DNA from: Nitrososphaerales archaeon | GTDB taxonomy: Archaea > Thermoproteota > Nitrososphaeria > Nitrososphaerales > CADDZS01 | Reading direction: 5' to 3' | NCBI GenBank assembly: GCA_030041295.1 | Contig: JASHOD010000006.1 | Location: 1-45,325, forward strand | Length of the DNA stretch: 45,325 nucleotides | Shown: one piece after another, positions 24,168 to 33,376 of the stretch | Numbering within the stretch: the stretch's first letter is position 1 | Layout of the letters: each line of letters begins with the position of its first letter | Program-made: the position numbers and the translations under genes | Notes under the pieces: model-generated | The model's input: the letters and a program-made list of their open reading frames with translations, nothing else | Databases searched by the model: none | What the model was told of the DNA's origin: nothing

Positions 24168-24821
24168 ATGTTTAGCGGTGAAGCTGAGATTCAAGCTAGG
24201 CGAAAGACCTTAGCAGTCCTTCAGGATGAAGTTCGAAGGGTTCTCGATGCTTCCAGAGAGCTTGTTCAGCTTTACAATGCAGTCGGTAAGAGCGACGCGA
24301 CCGCCATACAAGGTGCGCTTGACCGAATTCGCAAAGCAGAGGAAGATGCAGAACAGCTTCGGCGTATGCTCACCAGAGAGTTGGCCGAGATAGGGACTAT
24401 GATGATAAACCGAGAAGATTTCCTTCGCACGGCTTACAACGTAGAGGAAATGTCAGGATACATTACCGGAGCGGCATTCAAGTTATCGCACGTGAAATTT
24501 TCCGCAATAAAAAAAGCAGGAATAGTAGATCAGCTGAAAGACCTGATCGAGATGTGCGTGGAGTCAGTACAGAGACTGAACGAAGTAGTAAGAGCTCTAG
24601 CCATAAACCCGATTCACGCGATTGATCTCTCCAATTCCGTTCAGAAGTTAGAGCGCCAAGTCGACGACAAGTATCGAATGCTCACCGTAAAGGTACTTAA
24701 CGAAGTAGAGTCCGTAAAGGAGATGCTTCTTCTCAAGGAAATCATACAGAGCATTGAGGACCTGGTGGATAATTGCCTCGGGGCTACTGACTCTATTACA
24801 ATTCTTGCTCTTGGCCTGTGA
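24168..24821 (+). CDS. DUF47/PhoU-like helical protein
   Basis: A 217-residue all-helical protein that reads like the DUF47 family related to PhoU: long amphipathic helices (EVRRVLDASRELVQLYNAV, RKAEEDAEQLRRMLTRELAEIG), the segment REDFLRTAYNVEEMSGYITGAA, and a C-terminal helix pair ending in IIQSIEDLVDNCLGATDSITILALG. In many genomes such proteins are linked to Pit phosphate transporters; no transporter is adjacent here. It is followed 10 bases later by endA, so the two may be co-transcribed. The specific role is not known. Confidence 0.8.
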   Translation: MFSGEAEIQARRKTLAVLQDEVRRVLDASRELVQLYNAVGKSDATAIQGALDRIRKAEEDAEQLRRMLTRELAEIGTMMINREDFLRTAYNVEEMSGYITGAAFKLSHVKFSAIKKAGIVDQLKDLIEMCVESVQRLNEVVRALAINPIHAIDLSNSVQKLERQVDDKYRMLTVKVLNEVESVKEMLLLKEIIQSIEDLVDNCLGATDSITILALGL

Positions 24822-24831
24822 TAGCAAAAAT

Positions 24832-25374
24832 TTGATCAACGCTGAACTGGTTGAAAATAAACTTATAGTTTGGAACTTATATGATTCAAGAAAACTCTTC
24901 GCATTCGGCTTTTTTGGTAAGCCATTAGGAATAGCGAAGCCAAAACAAAACGATTTCGATGTCCCGGTCGTCTTGGATCTCTTGGAGGGATACTACCTCC
25001 TATCCAAGAAAGAGATTCAAATCATTAGAGATGGCAAAAAGATCAGTCGCGACCTGCTACTTTCGATCTGCAAGCGAGAGTATTCGCAGTTTGCCGAAAA
25101 GCTTCTTGTTTATTCAAGATTAAGAAACTCTGGATTTGTGGTGAGTCCGGGCATAAAATTTGGGGCGGACTTTGCGGCATACGAAAGAGGACCGGGCCTA
25201 GATCATGCCCCGTATCTTGTTCGTGTAGCTCCTCCCTCGACCAAAATCACTGCAGTCGACATCGTCTTGGCTGGGAGACTCGCCACAACCGTTCGTAAAC
25301 AGTTCATAATCGCGATTCCTGACATTGGCAGTGAACAAGTCACCTTCATTGGTTTCGACTGGTGGAAAGCTTGA
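24832..25374 (+). CDS. endA: tRNA-splicing endonuclease EndA
   Basis: Cuts bulge-helix-bulge motifs in pre-tRNAs. From TTG 24832 it has 180 residues, the usual length of the one-domain catalytic subunit. The catalytic triad is Y117 (ADFAAYERG), H125 (GLDHAPYLV) and K156 (TTVRKQFIIA). The N-terminus NKLIVWNLYDSRKLFAFGFF matches the family, so longer starts (TTG 24811, ATG 24754), which overlap the upstream gene, are not needed. It is directly relevant to the tRNA-Arg intron at 6355-6397. Whether it works alone or needs a second subunit encoded elsewhere cannot be seen. Confidence 0.9.
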   Translation: MINAELVENKLIVWNLYDSRKLFAFGFFGKPLGIAKPKQNDFDVPVVLDLLEGYYLLSKKEIQIIRDGKKISRDLLLSICKREYSQFAEKLLVYSRLRNSGFVVSPGIKFGADFAAYERGPGLDHAPYLVRVAPPSTKITAVDIVLAGRLATTVRKQFIIAIPDIGSEQVTFIGFDWWKA

Positions 25375-25396
25375 CCTGTTTGTATTTAGTCCTTTG

Positions 25397-25882
25397 TCAT
25401 AGTACCATATTGTAATTTTCTTTTAGGCTGTTTAGGACGATACTTGTAACTGTCCTTTCGACAGATTCGATTGTCAGAACCTGTTTGATAAATTGATCCA
25501 TTTCGTCAGTACCTCTGAATTTCGCTACGACCGCAACGTCAAAATCCCCAGTAATATCATATACTAGACAAACATTGCCAAGTCGTGCAAGTCTATTCTC
25601 GACTTCTCGTAAATGCTTCCCCTTAACTTGAAGGAGAATCAAAGAGGTTAGATCAAATCCAATTTTGGAATAATCGAGATCTAATGAAAAACCCCGGATC
25701 GTGCCGTTTTCTTCTAACTTCTTGATCCTAGAATGGACGGTTCCAACAGCGATTCCAATTTTACGCGCTACGTCGCGATAACTGGCACGTGCATCTTTTT
25801 GCAATGCTCGTATTATTTCAAGATCAAAACTTTCAAGTGACTCTGAAGTACTGTTTTCACTGCTTTCTTTTTTTGCGTCCAA
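25397..25882 (-). CDS. Lrp/AsnC-family transcriptional regulator
   Basis: Leucine-responsive-type regulator of 161 residues. The N-terminal helix-turn-helix (about 20-70) is FDLEIIRALQKDARASYRDV with GIAVGTVHSRIKKLEENGTI. It is followed by a RAM ligand-binding domain (about 78-155; VENRLARLGNVCLVYDITGD). It is divergent from glnA with a 138-base spacer. A perfect 14-bp palindrome lies over its own predicted TATA box, which suggests self-repression. Control of glnA and nitrogen or amino-acid metabolism is plausible by position only. The start is TTG at 25882. Confidence 0.9.
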   Translation of the reverse strand: MDAKKESSENSTSESLESFDLEIIRALQKDARASYRDVARKIGIAVGTVHSRIKKLEENGTIRGFSLDLDYSKIGFDLTSLILLQVKGKHLREVENRLARLGNVCLVYDITGDFDVAVVAKFRGTDEMDQFIKQVLTIESVERTVTSIVLNSLKENYNMVL

Positions 25883-25901
25883 AATTTACTTTCGTTTCCT
25901 A

Positions 25902-25915
25902 TCCAATATATTGGA
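25902..25915. promoter_or_regulatory. Palindromic operator over the Lrp promoter
   Basis: TCCAATATATTGGA is a perfect 14-bp palindrome centred about 26 bases upstream of the TTG start of the Lrp gene, and its AATATATT core sits where the TATA box should be. A factor bound here would block the promoter. Confidence 0.55.
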
Positions 25916-25969
25916 CAAATATGTGTTATTTGTATCGTTAATTGAACGTTTGTCTTTTATCCATTAGCC

Positions 25970-25976
25970 ATAAATA
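25970..25976 (+). promoter_or_regulatory. TATA box for glnA
   Basis: ATAAATA about 48 bases before the TTG of glnA, implying a leader of about 23 bases. A second AT-rich box (ATATTAAA) at 26011-26018 is too close to the TTG but could serve an internal GTG start at 26063. Confidence 0.4.
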
Positions 25977-26020
25977 GCCAATTGACCGAGATGACCGCCA
26001 TTCTGTGAACATATTAAACC

Positions 26021-27502
26021 TTGCCCTACTCTAGAGATGAAAACGGAAAAATAAAACAAAGAGTGCTGTCTCAAGAAGACGTTCTTCAAAAGCTCGAGCA
26101 GGATGGCATAAAGTTTGTCGATCTACAATTTACAGACATTCAAGGGAGATTGCAACACGTAACCGTTCCTTCTACCGGCCTTGAGGACGAGTCTTTCAAA
26201 GATGGTGTCCCGAAGCTTGACGGAAGCTCAATTCGTGGCTTTACTGATATTCACGAGTCCGATATGCTGCTATATCCAGATCCAAACACGTATGGCTTTC
26301 TGCCTTGGAATACGGAGAATCTGCGTACCTCTAGACTGATCTGCGACGTGTCATGGGGATACGGAATGGGACGATTTCCGAAGGATCCGAGATATGTCGC
26401 GCAAAAGGGAGAACAAGAAGCGAAGAATCAGGGATACGACACGACATACTGGGGGCCCGAAATCGAATTCTTTGTATTTGACAAAGTGAATTGGAGTATT
26501 TCCACTCCATATGCAGAACAGTCATACAAGATCGAGTCACGGGAGGCAGCTTGGAATCAAGGAATCAGCGCAAGTCCTGCTTCTTTTCCGATACGCTTCA
26601 AAGAAGGGTACTACCCTGCCACACCTCAAGATACATTGCAGGACTTTCGAGGAGAATGCGTTGCAGCAATGACCGACAATTTCGGTATAGTCTGCGACGC
26701 TCATCATCACGAAGTCGCAACAGCAGGACAGTGCGAAATTGACTTGCGGTACGATACACTGACAAACATGGCCGATTCTGCCGTGACCGAGAAGTACGTT
26801 GTGAAAAATGTCGCTGCGAAGCACGGAATGGTCGCGACGCTCATGCCAAAGCCCGTTTTCCTTGACAATGCATCAGGCATGCATGTTCATGTTTCTCTTT
26901 GGAAGGGAGGGTTCAACCAGTTTTATGATGCAAATGACGAGTACGCAGAGCTTTCTCAGCTCGGAAGATATTTTGGGGGAGGACTCATGGCTCATGCAAG
27001 AGCGCTTGCTGCAATAACAAACCCGACAACCAACTCTTACCGGAGACTCGTTCCCGGTTTCGAAGCTCCAGTTTACATTGCTTGGAGCAGGCGCAACAGA
27101 TCAGCTAACATCAGAATCCCGGTGAATATGAAGGGCCCAAAACATCAATCAAAGAAGAGAATAGAATACAGGACACCCGACACTGCTTCAAACCCATATC
27201 TCTGTTTTGGTGCAATGCTCTCTGCCGGGCTCGACGGAATAAAGAAATCAATTGACATTGGTGATCCCGTGGATGAGGATATTTACAAACTCGATCCGAT
27301 TCGAAGGAATGCCCTCGGCATCAAGGAACTGCCCACCTCGCTCAAGGAAGCGATCGATTGCCTCGATTCAGATTGCGAATTCCTGAAACCCATATTCTCA
27401 AAGGAGATGATTGAGGCAATCGTTGAAAACGGAATGAAAGAGTTCGGCGAGGTTAACAGAAGACCTCATCCCTACGAGTTCTATTTGTACTTTGACCTCT
27501 AA
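26021..27502 (+). CDS. glnA: Glutamine synthetase, type I
   Basis: ATP-dependent amidation of glutamate; main ammonia assimilation enzyme; a dodecamer. It has 493 residues. Motifs are KLDGSSIRGFTDIHESDM, YWGPEIEFFVFD (metal-site glutamates), CDAHHHEVATAGQCEIDLRY, LDNASGMHVHVS, and the active-site run NPTTNSYRRLVPGFEAPVYI followed by NRSANIRIP. The adenylylation-site tyrosine of bacterial enzymes is not evident. The start used is TTG 26021; GTG 26063 (VLSQEDVLQKLEQDGIKFVD) would also give a family-like N-terminus. The neighbour Lrp gene is divergent. The following GNAT gene overlaps its last 11 bases. Confidence 0.95.
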   Translation: MPYSRDENGKIKQRVLSQEDVLQKLEQDGIKFVDLQFTDIQGRLQHVTVPSTGLEDESFKDGVPKLDGSSIRGFTDIHESDMLLYPDPNTYGFLPWNTENLRTSRLICDVSWGYGMGRFPKDPRYVAQKGEQEAKNQGYDTTYWGPEIEFFVFDKVNWSISTPYAEQSYKIESREAAWNQGISASPASFPIRFKEGYYPATPQDTLQDFRGECVAAMTDNFGIVCDAHHHEVATAGQCEIDLRYDTLTNMADSAVTEKYVVKNVAAKHGMVATLMPKPVFLDNASGMHVHVSLWKGGFNQFYDANDEYAELSQLGRYFGGGLMAHARALAAITNPTTNSYRRLVPGFEAPVYIAWSRRNRSANIRIPVNMKGPKHQSKKRIEYRTPDTASNPYLCFGAMLSAGLDGIKKSIDIGDPVDEDIYKLDPIRRNALGIKELPTSLKEAIDCLDSDCEFLKPIFSKEMIEAIVENGMKEFGEVNRRPHPYEFYLYFDL

Positions 27503-28046
27503 GAACTTCCTTGTCGAGAATCAAGGCGTTTCGGGAGGAACCGAGGTCCTCGGGCCCGCATTCCTTGTTCGCGATGCTAGGATAGAAGACCTGAAAGAGA
27601 TCCTAGAAATATACAATAACGCAGTGACAAGTACAACAGCAAGTTTTGACCTTGTACAGCAGACGCTAGAATCGAGGCAGGAGTGGTTTCGAGAACACGG
27701 AGCTGGACACCCGATAATCGTTGCCGAGATTTTGGGAAGGGTTGCTGGCTATTGCTCCCTTTCACGGTATTCAAAGAAGGATGGCTATGCGAAGACTGCA
27801 GAACTCTCTGTCTATGTACGCCAAGAATTCAGAAGACAGCGAATCGCTAGTGTGCTGATGAAGGAAGTGATTGAGAGAGCCCGAGAGATGGGTTATCATG
27901 CCATATTATCCATGATATCCTCGAATAATAACGGCAGCCTTGGGCTCCATAGAAAGATGGGATTTGAGTATCTCGGCGAGCTGAGGGAAGTGGGGTTCAA
28001 GTTCGGTCTTTGGCAGAGCGTTTCCATCTTTGAATTGATTCTCTAA
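27492..28046 (+). CDS. GNAT-family N-acetyltransferase
   Basis: A 184-residue acetyl-CoA-dependent acetyltransferase resembling the phosphinothricin/methionine-sulfone acetyltransferase group: VRDARIEDLKEILEIYNNAV, then STTASFDLVQQTLESRQEWF (about 49-68), AELSVYVRQEFRRQRIASVL (the acetyl-CoA loop, R/Q-x-x-R/I), and LHRKMGFEYLGELREVGFKF. The first 22 residues precede the fold. It starts with TTG at 27492 inside the end of glnA, so it is probably co-translated. The true substrate is unknown; detoxification of an amino-group compound is typical of the group. Confidence 0.82.
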   Translation: MTSKNFLVENQGVSGGTEVLGPAFLVRDARIEDLKEILEIYNNAVTSTTASFDLVQQTLESRQEWFREHGAGHPIIVAEILGRVAGYCSLSRYSKKDGYAKTAELSVYVRQEFRRQRIASVLMKEVIERAREMGYHAILSMISSNNNGSLGLHRKMGFEYLGELREVGFKFGLWQSVSIFELIL

Positions 28047-28139
28047 TGGAGTTACTACTCTGAATCGATAAATTCAGTTCCTGTTGCGTTTCCAACGATC
28101 TAGATCCACATCCCAATAGTAATCTTCTTTTCAAGATAG

Positions 28140-28796
28140 TTAGGTCTGTTGAATGTCCTTCTGTTTCTCGGCTTGTTGTGCCTTCGTAATCAGCCCATGC
28201 TTTGCGACCTGTTTTCTCTGCTGTTCCGGGTCGCGACTTAAACCAAAGTAATCCGCAAAGACGTCAGTCGTAGAAAATATTCGACCCCTTCCTCGACGGT
28301 CGGCACGCACGAACCCGATCCCGAGTAAATCACTCAGATGATGATAGACCTGTGACCCTCGCCGTTGGACCAATTCAGAGGCACTCACGGGTTGGAGATA
28401 TACGACGTACGATAGAGTCCTTAGGGTACCAGTAGATAGAAGCGGTTTTGTTGCAAAGCGCTTTGCTATTGAGTTAAACTCCGGTTTCAGCTGTAAGGAG
28501 TACATCGGACCTTCGATTTCTTTTAGTTCGAGCGCTGAGAATGTACCGTTGATTTTCCTTGAAAGTTCGCTCATAATTGCTGCCAATCTTTTCTTCGAAA
28601 CTGTTCTAGCCGCCTTCGACAGATCGTCGAGAGTTAAGGGCCTGCCCGAAGCGTATAGCGCAACCTCGATTCTCGCTTGCAAGTCTCTCGTGAGAACATT
28701 GTAGCTCTGAAGCTTATCTTCTTCGGTCTCATCTGCTATTACCCTTTCCGCCTCAGCTCCACTCTGAATCTCGGTCGTCGTATCTGAAATCGTCAA
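28140..28796 (-). CDS. scpB: Segregation and condensation protein B
   Basis: Kleisin-binding winged-helix subunit of the SMC complex. It has 218 residues. The first winged helix starts near residue 37 (LQARIEVALYASGRPLTLDD) and the second follows TLSYVVYLQPVSASELVQRR. The family-specific YSLQLKPEF and the GSQVYHHLSDLLGIGFVRAD region are present. The N- and C-terminal tails are charged. It starts with TTG at 28796, 40 bases after the end of scpA. It is the third gene of an smc-scpA-scpB operon and acts in chromosome compaction and segregation. Confidence 0.85.
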   Translation of the reverse strand: MTISDTTTEIQSGAEAERVIADETEEDKLQSYNVLTRDLQARIEVALYASGRPLTLDDLSKAARTVSKKRLAAIMSELSRKINGTFSALELKEIEGPMYSLQLKPEFNSIAKRFATKPLLSTGTLRTLSYVVYLQPVSASELVQRRGSQVYHHLSDLLGIGFVRADRRGRGRIFSTTDVFADYFGLSRDPEQQRKQVAKHGLITKAQQAEKQKDIQQT

Positions 28797-28836
28797 TTGG
28801 ACTCCTTTACCTTCTTAGGATTTTACCTGCGGGAAA

Positions 28837-29589
28837 TTACACCGACGTTATGGGTACTTGCGCTATGATAATATCGTCTTCCGGTGTCTGCTTTAATGAC
28901 ACAGTTCCTTCCATAGCTAAGAAAAGGAAAAAAATAAAGAATTGCGCCCTTTCAAGTGCGTCACTGGCTCTTGAAAATTCCGAAAACAAAAATTGTCCCT
29001 TCTCTCTCAATTCTTGAATTACGCTAATCCTGAAGTCATTAACCAGTTCAGAAATCTTGTTCAGAAACTTGTCTGGTTCGAAAGTCACGACAGGTTCTAG
29101 CATGAGGTTTGGCCGCTCGGACTGTTTACGCTTGCCACGGACGATGTCTTCCAAGATGGCCTCCAAAGTCGAAATCAGATCTTCCACCGAAGTCGAATAG
29201 ATCTCCTGCCGAAACGGCATCTCAAGTAGTAATGGAACGTCACCTGAGAACTGGGTCTGCCGAATCTTGGCCTCTTTTAACTTGTCTAGCAAGAACAACG
29301 TTTCCACTTTTAGCCGATAGATTAGGGCGGAGGAGAGAGCAGCAGAGCCACACAGCCGAAGATCGACAAATTCGCTTTTGTTTATCAGATCCAGAAACAT
29401 AGTAAGCAATCTTTCAAGATCGACCTCCCATGGTTTTGTTATCTTGTTCCCCTCGGGGTTGAGAAGTACGTTCAAAGGAGGTCTTGAAAGCTCCCTTTTT
29501 CGAGTGGATGACACATCTCCTCCTAACGGAGGGACGGTCGAGAATACGTCGCCTACTCTGTCATCATCATTGTTGTTGCTGCTGCTCAT
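28837..29589 (-). CDS. scpA: Segregation and condensation protein A (kleisin)
   Basis: Kleisin subunit bridging SMC heads, 250 residues. After a Ser/Asn/Asp tail (MSSSNNNDDD), the family region starts near 50 (PWEVDLERLLTMFLDLINKS). It continues with EFVDLRLCGSAALSSALIYR and KVETLFLLDKLKEA, and ends with a C-terminal winged-helix segment (ERAQFFIFFLFLAMEGTVSL). The ATG at 29589 lies inside the end of smc (23-base overlap in another frame). Order and overlap give tight co-expression with smc. Confidence 0.85.
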   Translation of the reverse strand: MSSSNNNDDDRVGDVFSTVPPLGGDVSSTRKRELSRPPLNVLLNPEGNKITKPWEVDLERLLTMFLDLINKSEFVDLRLCGSAALSSALIYRLKVETLFLLDKLKEAKIRQTQFSGDVPLLLEMPFRQEIYSTSVEDLISTLEAILEDIVRGKRKQSERPNLMLEPVVTFEPDKFLNKISELVNDFRISVIQELREKGQFLFSEFSRASDALERAQFFIFFLFLAMEGTVSLKQTPEDDIIIAQVPITSV

Positions 29590-32500
29590 TTACGACTGGA
29601 ACCTCCATTGGACTCCTGTACCTTATGATCTTTGAGCTTCCTTGAGACATGTAGACTCCAATAACACTCCCCGCCTTTGCTACAACGTTGTCCTTCAGAC
29701 TAACTATAATAATCTGTGAACGATCGGATCTTTCCGCTAAAATCTCAGCCAGACGGCCTGAATACCTGCTGTCAAGGTGGGCATCAACTTCATCAAATAC
29801 GTAGAATGGTGATGGAAAGACGGCCTGTATTGCCAAGATAAAGGAGAGAGCCGAGATAGTCTTTTCTCCTCCGCTCACGGAGCTTGAATCTCTCGGTAGC
29901 TTTCCAGGAAACTGGGTCATGAGAAAAATACCGCTATCAAATATCGCATCGGGATTTTCTATCTCTAACCATCCCGCTCCGTCAGTGATCTTGTTGAAAA
30001 GCATTCGGAGCTCTCGATCGATCCTTTCGAAAGCATCCATGAAGACTTGCCTCTTCTCCGAGTCAATTGTTTCGATGAAAGTTACGATCGCGTTTCTCTC
30101 CTTTTCCAAATCGTTCTTTCGCACAGAAGAATACTTGTAATTCTCAAAAATTTCACGATAGTTTCTGTCTGCAATGAGGTTTACATTATTTCTGAGTAAG
30201 TCGTACTCGTTGTTTAGCTCGTTTGAGAGGATCTCAGCTCCTTCAAAAACCTCAATGGGTTCTGGATATCCGAGCATGGCCAATTCTCCGAGCAGTTGTC
30301 TTTCGCTATCAGTCATGCGATTGATATCCAGGTTTGCTGTTACGAGATCTCGCTCGCTCGATGAAATAGCGCGTCGCACCGTGTCTTCCTCACCTTTTAG
30401 GGTTTTGAGCCTTTGATCTAGTGCCTCAAGCATCGGTTGGAAGCGGTTTGACTTTTCGATGATCTTAGCCTCCTCTTCCTTAAGCTTGACAAAGGAAATT
30501 TCCAGTTGAGAAAACGTCCCATGTGTCTCTTCTAGCAACTTGCCTTTGGACTCTAGATTTGATTCAAGCGATGTTTGTTGTTGCAAACTGTGTTCTAACG
30601 AAGGTTTGAGGCTGTTTTCCAGTTCAGCTCTTGCACGTATTTGTTCTGTGGCTAGGTCTCTGATCTCGTTAGTTATGGATTCGATCTGGATATTGATCTC
30701 GTATTCCTTCCTTCCTATTTCTGTTAGACGTTGATTGAAGGCACTCAGATCCATTGTGCCGAGCTTTTGACTAATCTGTTCGCACAATGCGGATTGTTGT
30801 CTTATGTTCGCTTCTTTCTCATTGATTTTCTGGTTAAACGTTTCAATCTCGGTTTGAATTCGACTTACTTTATCTTTTATTTGCTGAGCAAATTCCGCGT
30901 ATCTCTGGATGTAGGAGCGCGATGATTCTAGTCTTGCCTCTATCTTTGTTATATCTAGCGTTCTCTTTTGCTCTTCATCGATGAAAGTCTTCGCTTTTTC
31001 CTCAAGCTTTGTGATAGTTCTCTTTCTCTTATCGACAACAGCCCTAAACGAACCGAGTACATCCTTTATGCTTTCGAATCCTTCTTGCTTGTTCAAAAGA
31101 TTCGTCAGGTGTGCATAGCGTTTTGAGTATCCAGTCTCAAAGGCAAAGACCTCAGGTTCGAATATGTCTCCTTGAAGAGTAACAGCTCTGAAGCCTTTAC
31201 GTGCCGCGACAAAGGCGCTGCTAGGAGAATCGACGAGAACCGCATCGCCGAAAACAAAATTTACGATCCTACGATATCTCTTTTCGCAATGTATGATTTG
31301 CGAGATTGGGGCGATGATCCCTGCGGCCTTGCTAGAAGGAGGAAGTTTGATCGAACTGAATTCGTTCACCTCGCTCAGCGGAATCGTTGTCAGTCGCGAT
31401 ATCTTCAGTTTCTTTGCGGCTTCCGTCGTTCTGATCAACGTCTCGACATTTTCAACGACGATTGCGTTAAGCCATTCCCTGCCTATGGCAGCTACGGCCT
31501 GAGAATAGTCGGAGTTGTAGAAAATCAAAGCTCTCAATGGGCCTAAGTAACCATTGATGGCATTTGTCCCTCCTAAACTCTCTAGTCTCTTCAGCGCAAT
31601 TTCTTCTGCTGCAACGCTTTCCATCGCGGAAAGGTCAGAGTCGTATTTCATGACGGCGTTCTGGGTTTTCTGAAGTATGGAACCTGCAATGTCGAGTTGC
31701 TGCTCTACTTTCTTCGCCAGATGCTCGATCTTGTTCTTGGAACTGGAAATCTCTCCAAGCTCAGTTCGGCGGGCCTCAAGTAGTTTTTCAATATCGCTCA
31801 CTTTCTCGCGAGCGTCTTGAGAGGCTTCGGTGTAGAATCCTATCTTTTCCTCGATACTCACGATTTTTTCATTCGCAGATGACCGGTCCGAAATAAGTCG
31901 GGAATACTCATCGCGAAGTACGTGAAGTTGTCCATCGGCCTGTTCCTTTTCCTTGCGAACCTTTCCTATTTGTTCTTGAGCAGAGTTAAATTCAGTCTCG
32001 AAACTCTTTCTTAAGGAATTCAAACTCTTCTGTGCTTCGAGTGTCTCTGTCTTCCGATTTTCCGTTTCGACTATTTTCTCCTGAATCGAAACTATCTCCT
32101 GTTCCTTCTCTATGATCTTCTTTCTATTTTCTGAAACGATTTGAGAAAGTGCTGGAATTACCTGCCTAGTTCGATCGATATAATCGTCTGCTTCTTGTCT
32201 CTCACGTTTTAGGGCATTTAGTTCATTTGATACCCTCCCCAACTCAGCTTCTATCTGAGCCGTCCCCGTATCAACAGCGGATTTGATCAATGTGCTTCGT
32301 TCGCCTTCTAAATCCTCGATCGAGTGTAAGACTTCCGAAAGTTTGTTCTGAAGGCTCTGATTTTTTGTAATAAATTCGGAAAGAGCCTCTTTTCTCCGGT
32401 TGAGAGTATGTCTGACTGCGGCCAATTTCGTCGAGGACGCAGCTGCCCGGAGCCATCTTATTTGCTCCTCAAGCTGCTTAACTCGTAGCATGTCATTTCT

Positions 32501-33130
32501 TTGCTGTTCTAAGAGCTGCACTCGGTCTCTGATTTCGCCAATCTTCGCCATTGCGACTTCGAGTTTTACATCGGCCTCTTTGAGCTGAGCGAGAGCCATA
32601 TTCTTTTTCTCATCGAACTGAGCGATTCCGACCATCTGCTCGATGAGTTTCCTTTTCTCGTCTGGAACAAGTTCTGCAATTCGAGTGATCATTCCTTGGA
32701 GAACGACGTTTAATCCACGGGAAGCGATCAGTGCGTTTTCCAATAGATCCGCAAGATTATTCCTTTGAGTGTGCTTCCCGTTAAGGGAGTAGAGGCTCTC
32801 ACCGCTAAGCTTTAGCTCTCTCGAAATAGTGACGGAGTCGGAATCAATCGGAATTCTCCTGTCGGAATTGTCGAATTGAAGACTTACCTTGGTTGAAGAA
32901 GGTTTTTGCTCCTCAACTGAACCGTCATAAATCAGTGCGGATAATGATGGTACACGCAGAGTCTTAATGCTATTCTCTCCCAATGCAAACAAGATCGCGT
33001 CAAGAAGGTTACTTTTGCCCGACCCATTAGGTCCCGTAATGGCAACGAAACCTTTCTCGACAGGAGTGCTGATCAGTCTTGCACCCATCGACTTAAAACC
33101 GCGAGTCTCGATTTTGCGCAGGTAGACCAA
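29567..33130 (-). CDS. smc: Chromosome segregation SMC protein
   Basis: A 1187-residue SMC ATPase, the standard length. The N-terminal head has Walker A GPNGSGKS at 33-40. A long coiled coil (about 170-500) is followed by a hinge domain around 515-680 (NGYLGPLRALIFYNSDYSQA) and a second coiled coil (about 690-1020). The C-terminal head has signature SSVSGGEKTISALSFILAIQ and Walker B YVFDEVDAHLD. The last residues are a run of five Gln encoded by the same bases that encode the start of ScpA. The start is TTG at 33130. It forms an operon with scpA and scpB; together they compact and organise the chromosome. Confidence 0.96.
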   Translation of the reverse strand: MVYLRKIETRGFKSMGARLISTPVEKGFVAITGPNGSGKSNLLDAILFALGENSIKTLRVPSLSALIYDGSVEEQKPSSTKVSLQFDNSDRRIPIDSDSVTISRELKLSGESLYSLNGKHTQRNNLADLLENALIASRGLNVVLQGMITRIAELVPDEKRKLIEQMVGIAQFDEKKNMALAQLKEADVKLEVAMAKIGEIRDRVQLLEQQRNDMLRVKQLEEQIRWLRAAASSTKLAAVRHTLNRRKEALSEFITKNQSLQNKLSEVLHSIEDLEGERSTLIKSAVDTGTAQIEAELGRVSNELNALKRERQEADDYIDRTRQVIPALSQIVSENRKKIIEKEQEIVSIQEKIVETENRKTETLEAQKSLNSLRKSFETEFNSAQEQIGKVRKEKEQADGQLHVLRDEYSRLISDRSSANEKIVSIEEKIGFYTEASQDAREKVSDIEKLLEARRTELGEISSSKNKIEHLAKKVEQQLDIAGSILQKTQNAVMKYDSDLSAMESVAAEEIALKRLESLGGTNAINGYLGPLRALIFYNSDYSQAVAAIGREWLNAIVVENVETLIRTTEAAKKLKISRLTTIPLSEVNEFSSIKLPPSSKAAGIIAPISQIIHCEKRYRRIVNFVFGDAVLVDSPSSAFVAARKGFRAVTLQGDIFEPEVFAFETGYSKRYAHLTNLLNKQEGFESIKDVLGSFRAVVDKRKRTITKLEEKAKTFIDEEQKRTLDITKIEARLESSRSYIQRYAEFAQQIKDKVSRIQTEIETFNQKINEKEANIRQQSALCEQISQKLGTMDLSAFNQRLTEIGRKEYEINIQIESITNEIRDLATEQIRARAELENSLKPSLEHSLQQQTSLESNLESKGKLLEETHGTFSQLEISFVKLKEEEAKIIEKSNRFQPMLEALDQRLKTLKGEEDTVRRAISSSERDLVTANLDINRMTDSERQLLGELAMLGYPEPIEVFEGAEILSNELNNEYDLLRNNVNLIADRNYREIFENYKYSSVRKNDLEKERNAIVTFIETIDSEKRQVFMDAFERIDRELRMLFNKITDGAGWLEIENPDAIFDSGIFLMTQFPGKLPRDSSSVSGGEKTISALSFILAIQAVFPSPFYVFDEVDAHLDSRYSGRLAEILAERSDRSQIIIVSLKDNVVAKAGSVIGVYMSQGSSKIIRYRSPMEVPVVNEQQQQQ

Positions 33131-33376
33131 GGGGCTCTCAGATTTTCCTCCGCGACAGACCCATGCGCATTTGCCTTACTATCTCTAAGCGAAGATAGCA
33201 TAGAAATAACTGCTTTGAAACCGCGAGTATCAAAGAGTTGAGAAAACTGTGAAACTTTGCAATATCATTTCCATTTGAGGAAGTGCGAAACAAAAGATAC
33301 TGATAGTGTTAGAAATAAGGCCTTTAAGCTATTCGATTCTATTTGATTCTCACAATTATAAAGAAATTCGGAAAGA

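Noticed and set aside
33131-33240. Open minus-strand stretch upstream of smc that resembles the SMC N-terminus (DTRGFKA versus ETRGFKS)
   Set aside because: Only an 11-base similarity; the frame differs from smc and soon stops inside it. Probably chance or a tiny duplication.
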